6,489 bases of DNA from RUG472 sp045224495 (GCA_045224495.1 JBGVAK010000155.1:1-6489), one strand, 5' to 3'. Shown: positions 1-5,556, counted from the stretch's first letter. Translations and numbers: made by a program. The notes: a model not told the origin generated them from the letters alone.

Positions 1-138
1 GGCGGAGGCGGTCATGCCGTTGCCCACGATGGCGGGCACGGCGATGGTGGCGGCCATGATGGCCAGCAGCTGCTGGAACGCGAACACGATGCGTTCGGAG
101 ACTTGAGGCTTGTCCTCCACGTTGTAGATGAGTTTCAT
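1..138 (-). CDS. uraA: Uracil permease (uracil-xanthine permease family), N-terminal fragment
   Basis: Only the first 46 codons lie in the window; the gene runs off the left edge. The peptide starts MKLIYNVEDKPQ and moves into a hydrophobic stretch (about residues 17-46, with QQLLAIMAATIAVPAIVGN) typical of the first membrane helix of nucleobase:cation symporter-2 transporters, which import uracil with protons. The start is set by a good ribosome binding site, AAGGAAGGGAG, ending 8 nt before the ATG at 138. It lies 58 bp downstream of pyrR on the same strand, the classic pyrR-pyrP arrangement, which favours uracil over xanthine as substrate. It has no attenuator of its own in the 58-bp gap and so probably depends on the pyrR leader. 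Family assignment from the N-terminus and context; substrate is inferred. Confidence 0.8.
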   Translation of the reverse strand, partial: MKLIYNVEDKPQVSERIVFAFQQLLAIMAATIAVPAIVGNGMTASA

Positions 139-178
139 ACGATTACTCCCTTCCTTTTTTCCTATACTCTATCCGCCG

Positions 179-193
179 GGCGTCAAAGACGCC
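179..193 (-). other. Small intercistronic hairpin between pyrR and the permease gene
   Basis: A perfect 6-bp inverted repeat, GGCGTC and GACGCC with a 3-nt loop, begins 3 bp beyond the pyrR stop codon. It is not followed by a U-run on the minus strand, so it is not an intrinsic terminator. It may stabilise the pyrR 3' end or be chance in GC-rich DNA. Confidence 0.4.
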
Positions 194-196
194 GTG

Positions 197-739
197 TCAG
201 CGGAGGGAAAACAGCTTGACGCCCAGGGGCTCGCCGTCGATCTCGGGCACGGTGACGGAGATGAGCTCGTCCCGGGAGGTGGGGATGTTCTTGCCCACGT
301 AGTCGGGCCGGATGGGCAGCTCCCGATGGCCCCGGTCCACGAGGACCGCCAGCTGGATGCTGGCGGGGCGGCCGAAGGTGAAGATGCCCTCCATGGCGGC
401 CCGGGCGGTGCGGCCCGTGAAGATCACGTCGTCCACCAATATCACGTCCCGGCCCGTGACGGCTACGGGAAAATGGGACTCACCGGCGTCGGGCAGAGAG
501 CTGATCTCCGTGAGATCGTCCCGGTAGAGGGTGATGTCCATGTGGCCCACGGGGCAGGACCCGCCCTCGAACTTCTCTATATTGGCGGCGATGTCCTCCG
601 CAAGGGGCAGTCCCCGGCGGCGGATGCCCACCAGGAGGATGTTGTCGATGCCCTTGTTGCGCTCGATGATCTCGTGGGTGAGCCGGGCCAAAGACCGCTG
701 CACCGCGGCCTCGTCCATGATCTGGGCCTTGAACTCCAT
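197..739 (-). CDS. pyrR: PyrR bifunctional regulator / uracil phosphoribosyltransferase
   Basis: PyrR senses UMP/UTP against PRPP and binds pyr leader RNA to promote termination; many members also convert uracil plus PRPP to UMP. The protein is about 180 residues, as in Bacillus PyrR. Counting from the ATG at 739, the N-terminal IIERNKG segment is near residues 24-30, DITLYRDDL near 68-76, the PRPP-binding motif VILVDDVIFTGRT at 99-111, and the family-typical LAVLVDRGHRELPIR and DYVGKNIPTS follow. An ATG two codons upstream (745) is in frame, but AAAGG abuts it directly; that Shine-Dalgarno is 6 nt from the ATG at 739, so I chose the latter. It is first in an operon with the uracil permease and is preceded by its own attenuator, implying autoregulation. 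Identification is firm from sequence; catalytic UPRT activity is inferred. Confidence 0.96.
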   Translation of the reverse strand: MEFKAQIMDEAAVQRSLARLTHEIIERNKGIDNILLVGIRRRGLPLAEDIAANIEKFEGGSCPVGHMDITLYRDDLTEISSLPDAGESHFPVAVTGRDVILVDDVIFTGRTARAAMEGIFTFGRPASIQLAVLVDRGHRELPIRPDYVGKNIPTSRDELISVTVPEIDGEPLGVKLFSLR

Positions 740-766
740 GGGCATCCTTTCCGCGGTGCCAAGACG

Positions 767-795
767 AAAAAACCTGCCGGTTCGTTACCGGCAGG
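767..795 (-). terminator. Intrinsic terminator in the pyrR leader
   Basis: On the minus strand an 8-bp perfect stem, CCTGCCGG and CCGGCAGG, encloses a 7-nt loop and is followed by six Ts (767-772). It lies before the pyrR start, not after a gene, so it is the conditional terminator of the PyrR attenuator. Confidence 0.92.
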
Positions 796-880
796 CTGAG
801 CAATCCATCTTCTGCGCCGCGTTTTGCGCGCCTCGATTGTGCTGACCTTACCGGCATCTCTGTACCGCTTAAAAATCATT
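767..880 (-). promoter_or_regulatory. PyrR-responsive transcription attenuator (pyr leader)
   Basis: The minus-strand leader starts near 880. At 852-867 it forms a hairpin, CGGUA-CAGAGA-UGCCG, whose hexaloop fits the known PyrR binding-loop consensus CNGNGA. At 767-795 lies the terminator. Between them I can draw an interrupted antiterminator: RNA 835-852 (GGUAAGG..AG..CAAUC) pairing with 790-805 (GAUUG..CU..CCU..CC), which would occupy the 5' arm of the terminator. Its 5' strand meets the base of the PyrR hairpin, so PyrR binding should block it and allow termination. The PyrR loop and terminator are seen directly; the exact antiterminator is my manual fold. Confidence 0.85.
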
Positions 881-886
881 GGAGGT

Positions 887-915
887 ATATTAGCACGGGT
901 TTTTGGATTTGTAAA
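887..915 (-). promoter_or_regulatory. Sigma-70/SigA-type promoter for pyrR-uraA
   Basis: On the minus strand, TTTACA (910-915) and TAATAT (887-892) are separated by exactly 17 bp. Transcription is expected to begin near 880, which places the PyrR-binding hairpin about a dozen nucleotides into the transcript. Confidence 0.85.
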
Positions 916-1076
916 GGGGGTTTGCGAAATTTGGCCCCATATATCTTGTGGGGGGTGGCCTATGCAGATACAGCATAAGGGAACCATGCGACCGATCCCC
1001 CTTACATTCCCCCCTTTCCCAAAGGGGGGCTTTTGGTTCATAAGGAGCCTCCCTTGTGCAAGGGACTGAGCGCACG
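916..1076. repeat. Gene-free spacer with short palindromes
   Basis: No gene is supported here. The stretch holds a perfect 9-bp inverted repeat, CCCCCCTTT and AAAGGGGGG around a 3-nt loop (1009-1029), a 6-bp one, TCCCTT and AAGGGA with loop GTGC (1050-1065), and a 5-bp one, TATGC and GCATA (961-977). This looks like a decayed intergenic repeat, though only one copy is in the window, so a repeat family is an inference. Confidence 0.5.
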
Positions 1077-1101
1077 AAAAAAGCTCCAGTGGAGCTTTTT
1101 T
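1077..1101 (-). terminator. Terminator downstream of the DUF2461 gene (symmetrical)
   Basis: A perfect 11-bp inverted repeat, AAAAAAGCTCC and GGAGCTTTTTT with loop AGT. The core stem AGCTCC/GGAGCT is flanked by an A-run and a T-run, so it would act on either strand. In context it ends the minus-strand gene at 1155-1814 and insulates the pyrR promoter. Confidence 0.88.
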
Positions 1102-1120
1102 AGCGAAGTCGGGCGGAGCC

Positions 1121-1153
1121 CAGTTTGTTGAAACCGCAGGTTTCGACAAACTG
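1121..1153. repeat. Long inverted repeat just after the DUF2461 stop codon
   Basis: Two 15-bp arms (1121-1135 and 1139-1153) surround the 3-nt loop GCA, with 14 of 15 positions complementary. The odd pair is T-G read on the plus strand (tolerated as U-G in RNA) but C-A on the minus strand. It begins 1 bp past the stop codon at 1155 and precedes the terminator at 1077-1101. A smaller hairpin, GGGC-GGA-GCCC, abuts it at 1111-1121. It could be an accessory terminator stem, an RNA stabiliser or a repeat-family member. Confidence 0.75.
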
Positions 1154-1154
1154 A

Positions 1155-1814
1155 TCACGCCCCGTACCCGTACACTTTTAAAAAGTAGCGGTAGAAGGGC
1201 ATGAGGGCAGAGAGGCCGTCAGCCACCAAGATCACGAAGTCGTGGGAGAAAAGCTTCTCGTTGAAGGGCTCCCGGTGCATCATCCAGAAGTTTTTCTTGT
1301 TGTACCAGGGGGCCAGCTCGTCGTCGGTGTGGCCCTTCTTGCGGCTGTAGTCGTAGCCGTGGAGAGTGAAGTAGTCCTGGCCATCGAACCAGCGAGCCAG
1401 CTTCAGAAAGGTTTCGGGATCGTCGTCCAGGCTCTTACGGAAGCCAGCCATGCCCTGGGGGTCACGCCAGAAGTCGCAGCCGATCTGCCAGGAGAGGGCG
1501 TCGATGCCGAAAAACAGGTTCCCGCCCCCCTCCATGTTCCTCGAAGGCTTGATGGAGAACCACAGCTCCTCCTTGTAGGGGCCGCGGCCGAAGAGACGCC
1601 GGGCGTCCCGGTAGATGCGGGAGATATGCAGCTCGAAGGGGTCGTCGGGGAAGCGGCGGACCATCTCGGCCATGACCTCCTTCGCCAGCTCGTCCATGGG
1701 TTTCTTGAGGCTCCGCTCGTAGACCTCCCGGTGGGCTTCGAACCAGGGCCTGTCGTTGTTCAACGCCAGGTTCATCATGAACTCGCTGGTCTCCTGGGAA
1801 AAACCGGTAAACAT
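1155..1814 (-). CDS. DUF2461 (TIGR02453) family protein
   Basis: A 219-residue soluble protein with no membrane segment or signal peptide. The N-terminal block LALNNDRPWFEAHREVYE (about residues 16-33) and the central block HISRIYRDARRLFGRGPYKEELWFSIKP (63-90, quoted in parts: ISRIYRD, PYKEELWF) are the hallmarks of the DUF2461 family, and length is normal for it. No biochemical function is established for this family, and none is proposed here. A longer reading from the ATG at 1847 is ruled out because that codon lies inside the -10 box; the ATG at 1814 has a purine-rich AAGGGGGGGG eight nucleotides upstream. It is a single-gene transcript with its own promoter and terminator, divergent from xpt. 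Confidence 0.85.
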   Translation of the reverse strand: MFTGFSQETSEFMMNLALNNDRPWFEAHREVYERSLKKPMDELAKEVMAEMVRRFPDDPFELHISRIYRDARRLFGRGPYKEELWFSIKPSRNMEGGGNLFFGIDALSWQIGCDFWRDPQGMAGFRKSLDDDPETFLKLARWFDGQDYFTLHGYDYSRKKGHTDDELAPWYNKKNFWMMHREPFNEKLFSHDFVILVADGLSALMPFYRYFLKVYGYGA

Positions 1815-1845
1815 GGGACTATCCCCCCCCTTCTGGTGATGCTGC

Positions 1846-1875
1846 ATTGTAGCGTGTTCCCGCCGGGGCTGTCAA
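1846..1875 (-). promoter_or_regulatory. Promoter of the DUF2461 gene
   Basis: On the minus strand, a consensus TTGACA (1870-1875) is followed after 18 bp by TACAAT (1846-1851). The start of transcription should fall near 1839, 25 nt before the chosen ATG. Confidence 0.85.
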
Positions 1876-1919
1876 GGGCGGTCCTGCAAAAAAATATTGG
1901 AGAAAGGAAAAGATTTAGC

Positions 1920-1948
1920 TTGCATTTTTCACGGTATACCGTCATAAT
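1920..1948 (+). promoter_or_regulatory. Promoter of xpt
   Basis: TTGCAT (1920-1925) and CATAAT (1943-1948) are spaced by 17 bp. The predicted leader is only about 25 nt, too short for a guanine riboswitch, and no purine-riboswitch core is visible in 1848-1980. The -10 is weaker than that of the divergent promoter. Confidence 0.65.
1931..1942. promoter_or_regulatory. Candidate operator palindrome inside the xpt promoter
   Basis: ACGGTATACCGT is a perfect 12-bp palindrome filling the spacer between the -35 and -10 boxes and abutting the -10. A dimeric repressor bound here would block RNA polymerase. The binding protein is unknown. Confidence 0.55.
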
Positions 1949-1980
1949 AAGACATATTTTAGATGTAGGAGGAGAAACGC

Positions 1981-2580
1981 ATGGCAGAGTGCAGTAAGGG
2001 ATTCGCTCCCCTTCAGGAACGCATTCGCAAGGAGGGCCGGGTCCTGCCCGGGAACATCATCAAGGTCGACGGATTCCTCAACCACCGGGTGGACATGCAG
2101 CTCATGCACGAGCTGAGCCATGAGTTCATCCGCCGCTTCGATACCTCCCAGGTGACATTGGTCATGACCGTGGAGGCCAGCGGCATCGCCCTTGCCTCCG
2201 CCGTGGCCGCGGATCTGGGTGTGCCCATGCTCTACGCCAAGAAGGCCAAGTCCGACAACATCGAGGGCGGCCTTTTCCAGAGCGAGATCATGTCCTACAC
2301 CTATAAGAAGAAGGTGACGCTGCTGGTGTCCCGCCAGTGGCTGCACGAAACCGACAAGGTCCTGGTCATCGACGACTTCCTCGCCATGGGCGAGGCGCTG
2401 CGGGGCGTGACGGAGATCGTGAAGCAGTCCGGAGCGGAGCTCGTGGGCATCGGCGTGGCCGTGGAGAAGGGCTTCCAGCCCGGCGGCCAGAAGCTCCGCG
2501 ACGCGGGCCACCACGTGGAGTCCCTGGCCATCATCGAGAGCGCCGACCCGGAGAAGGGGATCGTGTTTAGAGGAGAGTAA
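1981..2580 (+). CDS. xpt: Xanthine phosphoribosyltransferase
   Basis: Xpt makes XMP from xanthine and PRPP in purine salvage, in the cytoplasm. The 199-residue product matches Bacillus Xpt along its length: LKVDSFLNH-like IIKVDGFLNHRVD (26-38), VEASGIA (64-70, the counterpart of IESSGIA), the PRPP-binding motif VLVIDDFLAMGEA (127-139), and VEKGFQPGG (161-169), followed by VESLA. The start is secured by AGGAGGAG six nucleotides before the ATG. The usual partner, a xanthine permease (pbuX), does not follow; instead the gene meets a repeat and then converges on the membrane protein gene. Regulation probably acts at the promoter palindrome, not through a guanine riboswitch as in Bacillus. Confidence 0.95.
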   Translation: MAECSKGFAPLQERIRKEGRVLPGNIIKVDGFLNHRVDMQLMHELSHEFIRRFDTSQVTLVMTVEASGIALASAVAADLGVPMLYAKKAKSDNIEGGLFQSEIMSYTYKKKVTLLVSRQWLHETDKVLVIDDFLAMGEALRGVTEIVKQSGAELVGIGVAVEKGFQPGGQKLRDAGHHVESLAIIESADPEKGIVFRGE

Positions 2581-2589
2581 CCCTTTTTT

Positions 2590-2742
2590 CTGCGACTTTT
2601 TCTCTTTAGAAAAAGGAGAAAAAGTCGCCCAAAAAGAGAAATCAAAAAGGGGAAGATGGTATGTATACGAACCATCTTCCCTTTCTTTGAAAGGTCTTTG
2701 GGTCTGCTCCCTTTCTTTCAAGAAAGGGGGCGGGCTTTCAAT
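2590..2742. repeat. Three-hairpin intergenic repeat, copy A
   Basis: It fills the convergent gap between xpt and the membrane protein gene. Three stems are visible: a 12-bp one, GCGACTTTTTCT/AGAAAAAGTCGC (2592-2603, 2617-2628); an 11-bp one, GGGAAGATGGT/ACCATCTTCCC (2650-2660, 2671-2681); and a 12-bp one, GCTCCCTTTCTT/AAGAAAGGGGGC (2706-2717, 2720-2731), with one T-G pair. A short CCTTTC/GAAAGG stem (2680-2694) can form as an alternative. It aligns over its whole length with the element at 3500-3647, including shared stretches such as TCTTTGGGTCTGC and GCGGGCTTT-AAT. Confidence 0.88.
2644..2681 (-). terminator. Probable terminator of the xre-membrane protein operon
   Basis: Read on the minus strand, the 11-bp stem of copy A is followed directly by a T-rich tract (five Ts at 2644-2648, then further T-rich sequence). 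On the plus strand the same stem is followed by CTTTCTTTG, so it may also weakly stop xpt transcription. Confidence 0.65.
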
Positions 2743-2750
2743 CCTTCCTC

Positions 2751-3212
2751 TCACTCCTCCGGCTCGGATTCCAAGGCCTGGCGCCTCTTTTTGTAGACAC
2801 GGGCAAACAGGGAAAGGACCCCGAAGCAGAAAAGGAAGGTTATCCCCATGCAGATGAGGGCCGTTATCGCCCCGCGGGCGGTCACGCCGGGGAATCGGAT
2901 GAGAATCACCACGAAGTTCACCGCCCCAACGATCAGGGCCACCACCAGGGAGACGAGCAGGTTCGTTTTGAGATTGGGCTGCAGGCGCCTGTCCCAGATC
3001 CCCTGCCGTAGGCATCCCACCGCAAGATAGCCCGAAAGGATCAGAAATACCGCCGCTTCGCCGATCATCGGCTTGAAGTCCGTTCGAAACACCACCAGCT
3101 GCACCAGAAGGGCGATCAGCAGCCCCCAGAAGGCCAGCCAGCACCCTTTGCCTTCGATTTTTTCCAGAGCCTGCTCCTGCCGCTCGTCCAGATTATTTTT
3201 CCACTGTTTCAT
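2751..3212 (-). CDS. Small four-helix membrane protein, paired with an XRE regulator
   Basis: The 153-residue product has a charged N-terminus (MKQWKNNLDERQEQALEKIE), four predicted membrane helices (about 23-43, 49-69, 84-106 and 115-139), and a basic then acidic tail (KKRRQALESEPEE). There is no signal peptide and no recognisable catalytic motif. The ATG at 3212 has GGAGG upstream in good position and overlaps the end of the regulator gene by 20 bp, so the two are translationally coupled. It resembles the small multi-helix families (possibly DUF6773-like) that travel with XRE regulators in Firmicutes; I am not certain of that family. The function is unknown; a sensor, stress-response or transporter-accessory role would fit the partnership but nothing in the sequence decides. 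Confidence 0.85.
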   Translation of the reverse strand: MKQWKNNLDERQEQALEKIEGKGCWLAFWGLLIALLVQLVVFRTDFKPMIGEAAVFLILSGYLAVGCLRQGIWDRRLQPNLKTNLLVSLVVALIVGAVNFVVILIRFPGVTARGAITALICMGITFLFCFGVLSLFARVYKKRRQALESEPEE

Positions 3213-3411
3213 TTTCTTCTTCCTCCCAAAAGATATCGTTCAGTGTGACGCCCAGGGCCCGACAGATGGCCACGCACAGCTTGATGGAGGGGTTGAACTC
3301 CCCCGCCTCAATGAGGCCGATGGTCTGCCGGGTCACTCCGGCCTTTTGCGCCAGTTCCGTCTGCGACATGCCGCGCTCGATGCGCTTGAATTTCAGCTTC
3401 AGGTTTCTCAT
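3193..3411 (-). CDS. Small XRE-family helix-turn-helix transcriptional regulator
   Basis: A 72-residue protein consisting almost only of the DNA-binding domain: residues 4-12 form helix 1, MSQTELAQKAGVTRQTIGLIE (15-35 region) is the helix-turn-helix, and NPSIKLCVAICRALGVTLNDIF (40-61) completes the five-helix fold, followed by the acidic tail EEEENETVEK. There is no sensing or dimerisation domain, so it probably binds DNA as a homodimer. The start at 3411 is chosen because AGGAGGG lies 7 nt upstream; a 94-codon reading from 3477 would begin upstream of the promoter and is discarded. It leads an operon with the membrane protein. Palindromes around its promoter suggest autoregulation, which is inference. 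Confidence 0.92.
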   Translation of the reverse strand: MRNLKLKFKRIERGMSQTELAQKAGVTRQTIGLIEAGEFNPSIKLCVAICRALGVTLNDIFWEEEENETVEK

Positions 3412-3433
3412 GACGTTTCCCTCCTGACGATGT

Positions 3434-3494
3434 GCAGTATATATTGCATTCCCGGATTTGTCAACTATATTTTGCAAATCAATTTTATAAATTG
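3434..3494. promoter_or_regulatory. Candidate operator cluster around the xre promoter
   Basis: Three dyads lie here: an imperfect 14-bp one, GCAGTATATATTGC, over the -10 (3434-3447, one mismatched pair); an imperfect 26-bp one with GATTTG and CAAATC ends over the -35 (3455-3480); and a perfect CAATTT-TAT-AAATTG upstream (3480-3494). They are likely sites for the encoded XRE protein. The region is AT-rich, so chance dyads are possible. Confidence 0.45.
3436..3464 (-). promoter_or_regulatory. Promoter of the xre-membrane protein operon
   Basis: On the minus strand a consensus TTGACA (3459-3464) and TATACT (3436-3441) are spaced by 17 bp, with a start expected near 3429 and a leader of about 18 nt ending in a strong AGGAGGG site. 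Confidence 0.88.
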
Positions 3495-3499
3495 CTTAT

Positions 3500-3647
3500 C
3501 TGACGCTTTTTCTTTTCAGGAGAAAAAGCGGCGCAAAAAGAAAAGCCAAAAGAAATAAGAGGGAAGAGGCAACATAGCCTCTTCCCTTTCTTGAAAGTTC
3601 TTTGGGTCTGCACCCTTTCTTACAAGAAAGGGTGCGGGCTTTGAATA
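3500..3647. repeat. Three-hairpin intergenic repeat, copy B
   Basis: This is the second copy of the element at 2590-2742, in the same orientation. Its stems are CGCTTTTTCT/AGAAAAAGCG (3504-3513, 3521-3530), GGGAAGAGGC/GCCTCTTCCC (3561-3570, 3577-3586) and GCACCCTTTCTT/AAGAAAGGGTGC (3610-3621, 3624-3635). The bases that differ from copy A change in pairs within each stem. It sits between the stop of the ABC gene and the promoter of the xre gene. Confidence 0.88.
3548..3586 (-). terminator. Probable terminator of the ABC exporter operon
   Basis: Read on the minus strand, the 10-bp stem of copy B is followed by the T-rich tract TCTTATTTCTTTTGG. It lies about 70 bp past the stop codon of the downstream ABC gene and is the only good stop signal before the xre promoter. 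The T-tract is interrupted, so termination may be partial. Confidence 0.6.
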
Positions 3648-3655
3648 AATACCTA

Positions 3656-5470
3656 TTAAGACAACTCAAACATGCCCGTATAGAGCTGGTAATACCGCCC
3701 CTTCTGCTCCAGCAGATCCCTGTGGTCGCCGCGCTCAATGATGACGCCGTGCTCCAGGACCATGATGGCATTGGCGTTGCGGACCGTGGAAAGTCTATGG
3801 GCGATGACGAAGACGGTCCGCCCCTTCATGAGCTCGTCCATGCCCTTCTCGATGTGTGCCTCGGTACGGGTGTCGATGGAGCTGGTGGCCTCGTCCAGGA
3901 TCAGCACCGGCGGGTCCGCCACGGCGGCTCGGGCGATGGCGATGAGCTGCCGCTGGCCCTGGGATAGGTTGGCGCCGTCGGCGGTCAGGACCGTGTTATA
4001 CCCCTCGGGCAGATGGGAGATGAAGAAATGGGCGTTGCTCCGCTTGGCGGCGGCCACGCACTCCTCGTCCGTGGCGTCCAGCCGGCCGTAGCGGATGTTC
4101 TCCATGACCGTGCCCGTAAAGAGGTGGGTATCCTGCAGCACCATGCCCAACGAGCGGCGAAGATCGTCCTTTCGGATGTCCTTCACGTTGATGCCGTCGT
4201 AGGTGATGGCGCCGGTCTGCACGTCGTAGAACCGGTTGATGAGGTTGGTGATGGTGGTCTTGCCCGCGCCGGTGGAGCCTACGAAGGCGATCTTCTGTCC
4301 GGGCTTAGCGTAGAGGCTCAGATCCTGCAGCACGTCCACCTTCCCGTCGTAGGAGAAGGTCACGTGATCGAAGCGCACGTCGCCCCTAAGGGGGATACGC
4401 TCGTCTCCCCGGACCCAGGCCCACTGCTCCTTCCCCACCTTCTCCAAGGTGTACTTCCCCTCGTCCACCTCGGGCGGGGTGTCCATCAGGTCGAAGATGC
4501 GCTCCGCGCCGGCCAGGGCGTTCAAAATGCCCGTGACCTGCTGGGAGATCATGTTGATGGGCCGGGCGATCTGCTTGCTGTATTGGAGATAGGCGGCCAG
4601 GGTGCCGATGTCCATGAGGCCCCGGATGATGAGGCTGGTGCCGGACATGGCGCTGACGGCGAAGAGGATATAGCTGGTGTTGCCCATGATGGGCATGAGG
4701 ATCATGCCGTAGGAATTGGCCTTGGCCGCGGCGTCCTTCAACGTCCGGGCCCGCTGGGCGAACTCAGCCTTGACCCGCTTCTCGTGGCAGAAGACCTTCA
4801 CCTCCCGCTGCCCCTCGAAATGCTCCTCCACGTACCCGCTGGCGGCGGCGATGGCGGCCTGACGGGCCCGGAAGTACTTGGCGGAAAGCCGGGTGAGGCG
4901 GCCCACCAGCATGGTCATGACGAACAGGATGCCGAGAACCAGGATGGTCAGCTTCCAGTTCATGAGCAGCATGGCCGCAAGAACGCCGATCAGCGTCACG
5001 GTGCTGCTGATCATGTTGGGCAGGGCGTTGCTCATCATCTCCCGCAGGGTGTCGGTGTCGTTGGTGAACCGGGACATGATCTCGCCGTGGGTGCGGCTGT
5101 CGAAGTAACTGAGGGGCAGCTTTTCCAAATGCTCGAACATCTCGCACCGGATCTCGCAGAGGACCCGGGTGTTCATCCGCATGAGCAGGTAGTTGACGCC
5201 GTAGTTGGCGGCCACGCCGGCCACGTACACGCAGGCCAGCAGGACGATGTTGCGGACGATGGGGCCGAAGTCCCGGCTACCGGTCTCAAACATTTGGGCG
5301 GCGATATTGAAGATGGGCTTCAACAGGTAGGTGCCCACCACGCCGGAAAGGCTGGAGACCACCAGCAGCACGGCCACCACCAGGAGCTTGCCGATATGGG
5401 GTCTGAGGTACCCGAAGAGCCGGGCGAAGGTCTTGCCCACGTTTTTGGGTTTTGCAAATCCTTTAGCCAT
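3656..5470 (-). CDS. ABC exporter half-transporter, catalytically canonical subunit
   Basis: The 604-residue protein has a six-helix exporter domain (helices roughly 27-50, 70-97, 150-170, 172-192, 255-283, 285-305) fused to a nucleotide-binding domain. Motifs: Walker A GSTGAGKTT (398-406), Q-loop Gln446, signature LSQGQ (502-506, a variant of LSGGQ), Walker B VLILDE with catalytic Glu527, D-loop SIDT (531-534) and switch His558 in IAHRL. This matches the TM288/LmrD type of subunit in heterodimeric multidrug-like exporters. Its Walker motifs would build the active ATP site with the VSGGQ of its neighbour, and its LSQGQ would face the neighbour's degenerate site. GGGGGG seven nucleotides before the ATG supports the start. 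The exported substrate (drug, lipid or peptide) cannot be told from sequence. Confidence 0.94.
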   Translation of the reverse strand: MAKGFAKPKNVGKTFARLFGYLRPHIGKLLVVAVLLVVSSLSGVVGTYLLKPIFNIAAQMFETGSRDFGPIVRNIVLLACVYVAGVAANYGVNYLLMRMNTRVLCEIRCEMFEHLEKLPLSYFDSRTHGEIMSRFTNDTDTLREMMSNALPNMISSTVTLIGVLAAMLLMNWKLTILVLGILFVMTMLVGRLTRLSAKYFRARQAAIAAASGYVEEHFEGQREVKVFCHEKRVKAEFAQRARTLKDAAAKANSYGMILMPIMGNTSYILFAVSAMSGTSLIIRGLMDIGTLAAYLQYSKQIARPINMISQQVTGILNALAGAERIFDLMDTPPEVDEGKYTLEKVGKEQWAWVRGDERIPLRGDVRFDHVTFSYDGKVDVLQDLSLYAKPGQKIAFVGSTGAGKTTITNLINRFYDVQTGAITYDGINVKDIRKDDLRRSLGMVLQDTHLFTGTVMENIRYGRLDATDEECVAAAKRSNAHFFISHLPEGYNTVLTADGANLSQGQRQLIAIARAAVADPPVLILDEATSSIDTRTEAHIEKGMDELMKGRTVFVIAHRLSTVRNANAIMVLEHGVIIERGDHRDLLEQKGRYYQLYTGMFELS

Positions 5471-5506
5471 TTAGATCCCCCCTTCCCCGTTCGGAAGTTT
5501 TGCCGG

Positions 5507-5542
5507 TTTTGCCCGCAAAATTGCTGCGCCGCTCCGCAGCAA
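5507..5542. repeat. Two adjoining hairpins between the ABC genes
   Basis: TTTTGC-CC-GCAAAA (5507-5520) is followed without a gap by TTGCTGCG/CGCAGCAA with a 6-nt loop (5521-5542). A nearby direct repeat, GTTTTGCC twice, also lies here. They fall in the 109-bp spacer, upstream of the second gene's ribosome binding site. Confidence 0.65.
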
Positions 5543-5556
5543 AGGCAAAGCTTTGT

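Noticed and set aside
577..879. A possible leader peptide frame starting MIFKRYRDAGK at the very 5' end of the pyrR transcript and reading through the attenuator
   Set aside because: The ATG at 879 has no ribosome binding site, the frame continues far into pyrR out of phase, and PyrR control explains the leader without translation.
1815..1847. Extended N-terminus MQHHQKGGDSP for the DUF2461 protein
   Set aside because: The ATG at 1847 lies within the -10 box of the gene's own promoter, so it should not be transcribed; the ATG at 1814 has a suitable ribosome binding site.
1848..1980. Guanine or xanthine riboswitch upstream of xpt
   Set aside because: No purine-aptamer core or terminator is visible, and the promoter leaves only about 25 nt of leader.
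1942..3144. A 400-codon minus-strand open frame across xpt and the repeat
   Set aside because: It covers xpt in antisense, crosses the hairpin repeat and part of the membrane gene in the wrong frame, and shows no family motif or ribosome binding site.
2590..3647. CRISPR array or insertion sequence from the repeated hairpins
   Set aside because: There are only two copies about 900 bp apart with genes between them, no regular spacers, no transposase and no clear target-site duplications.
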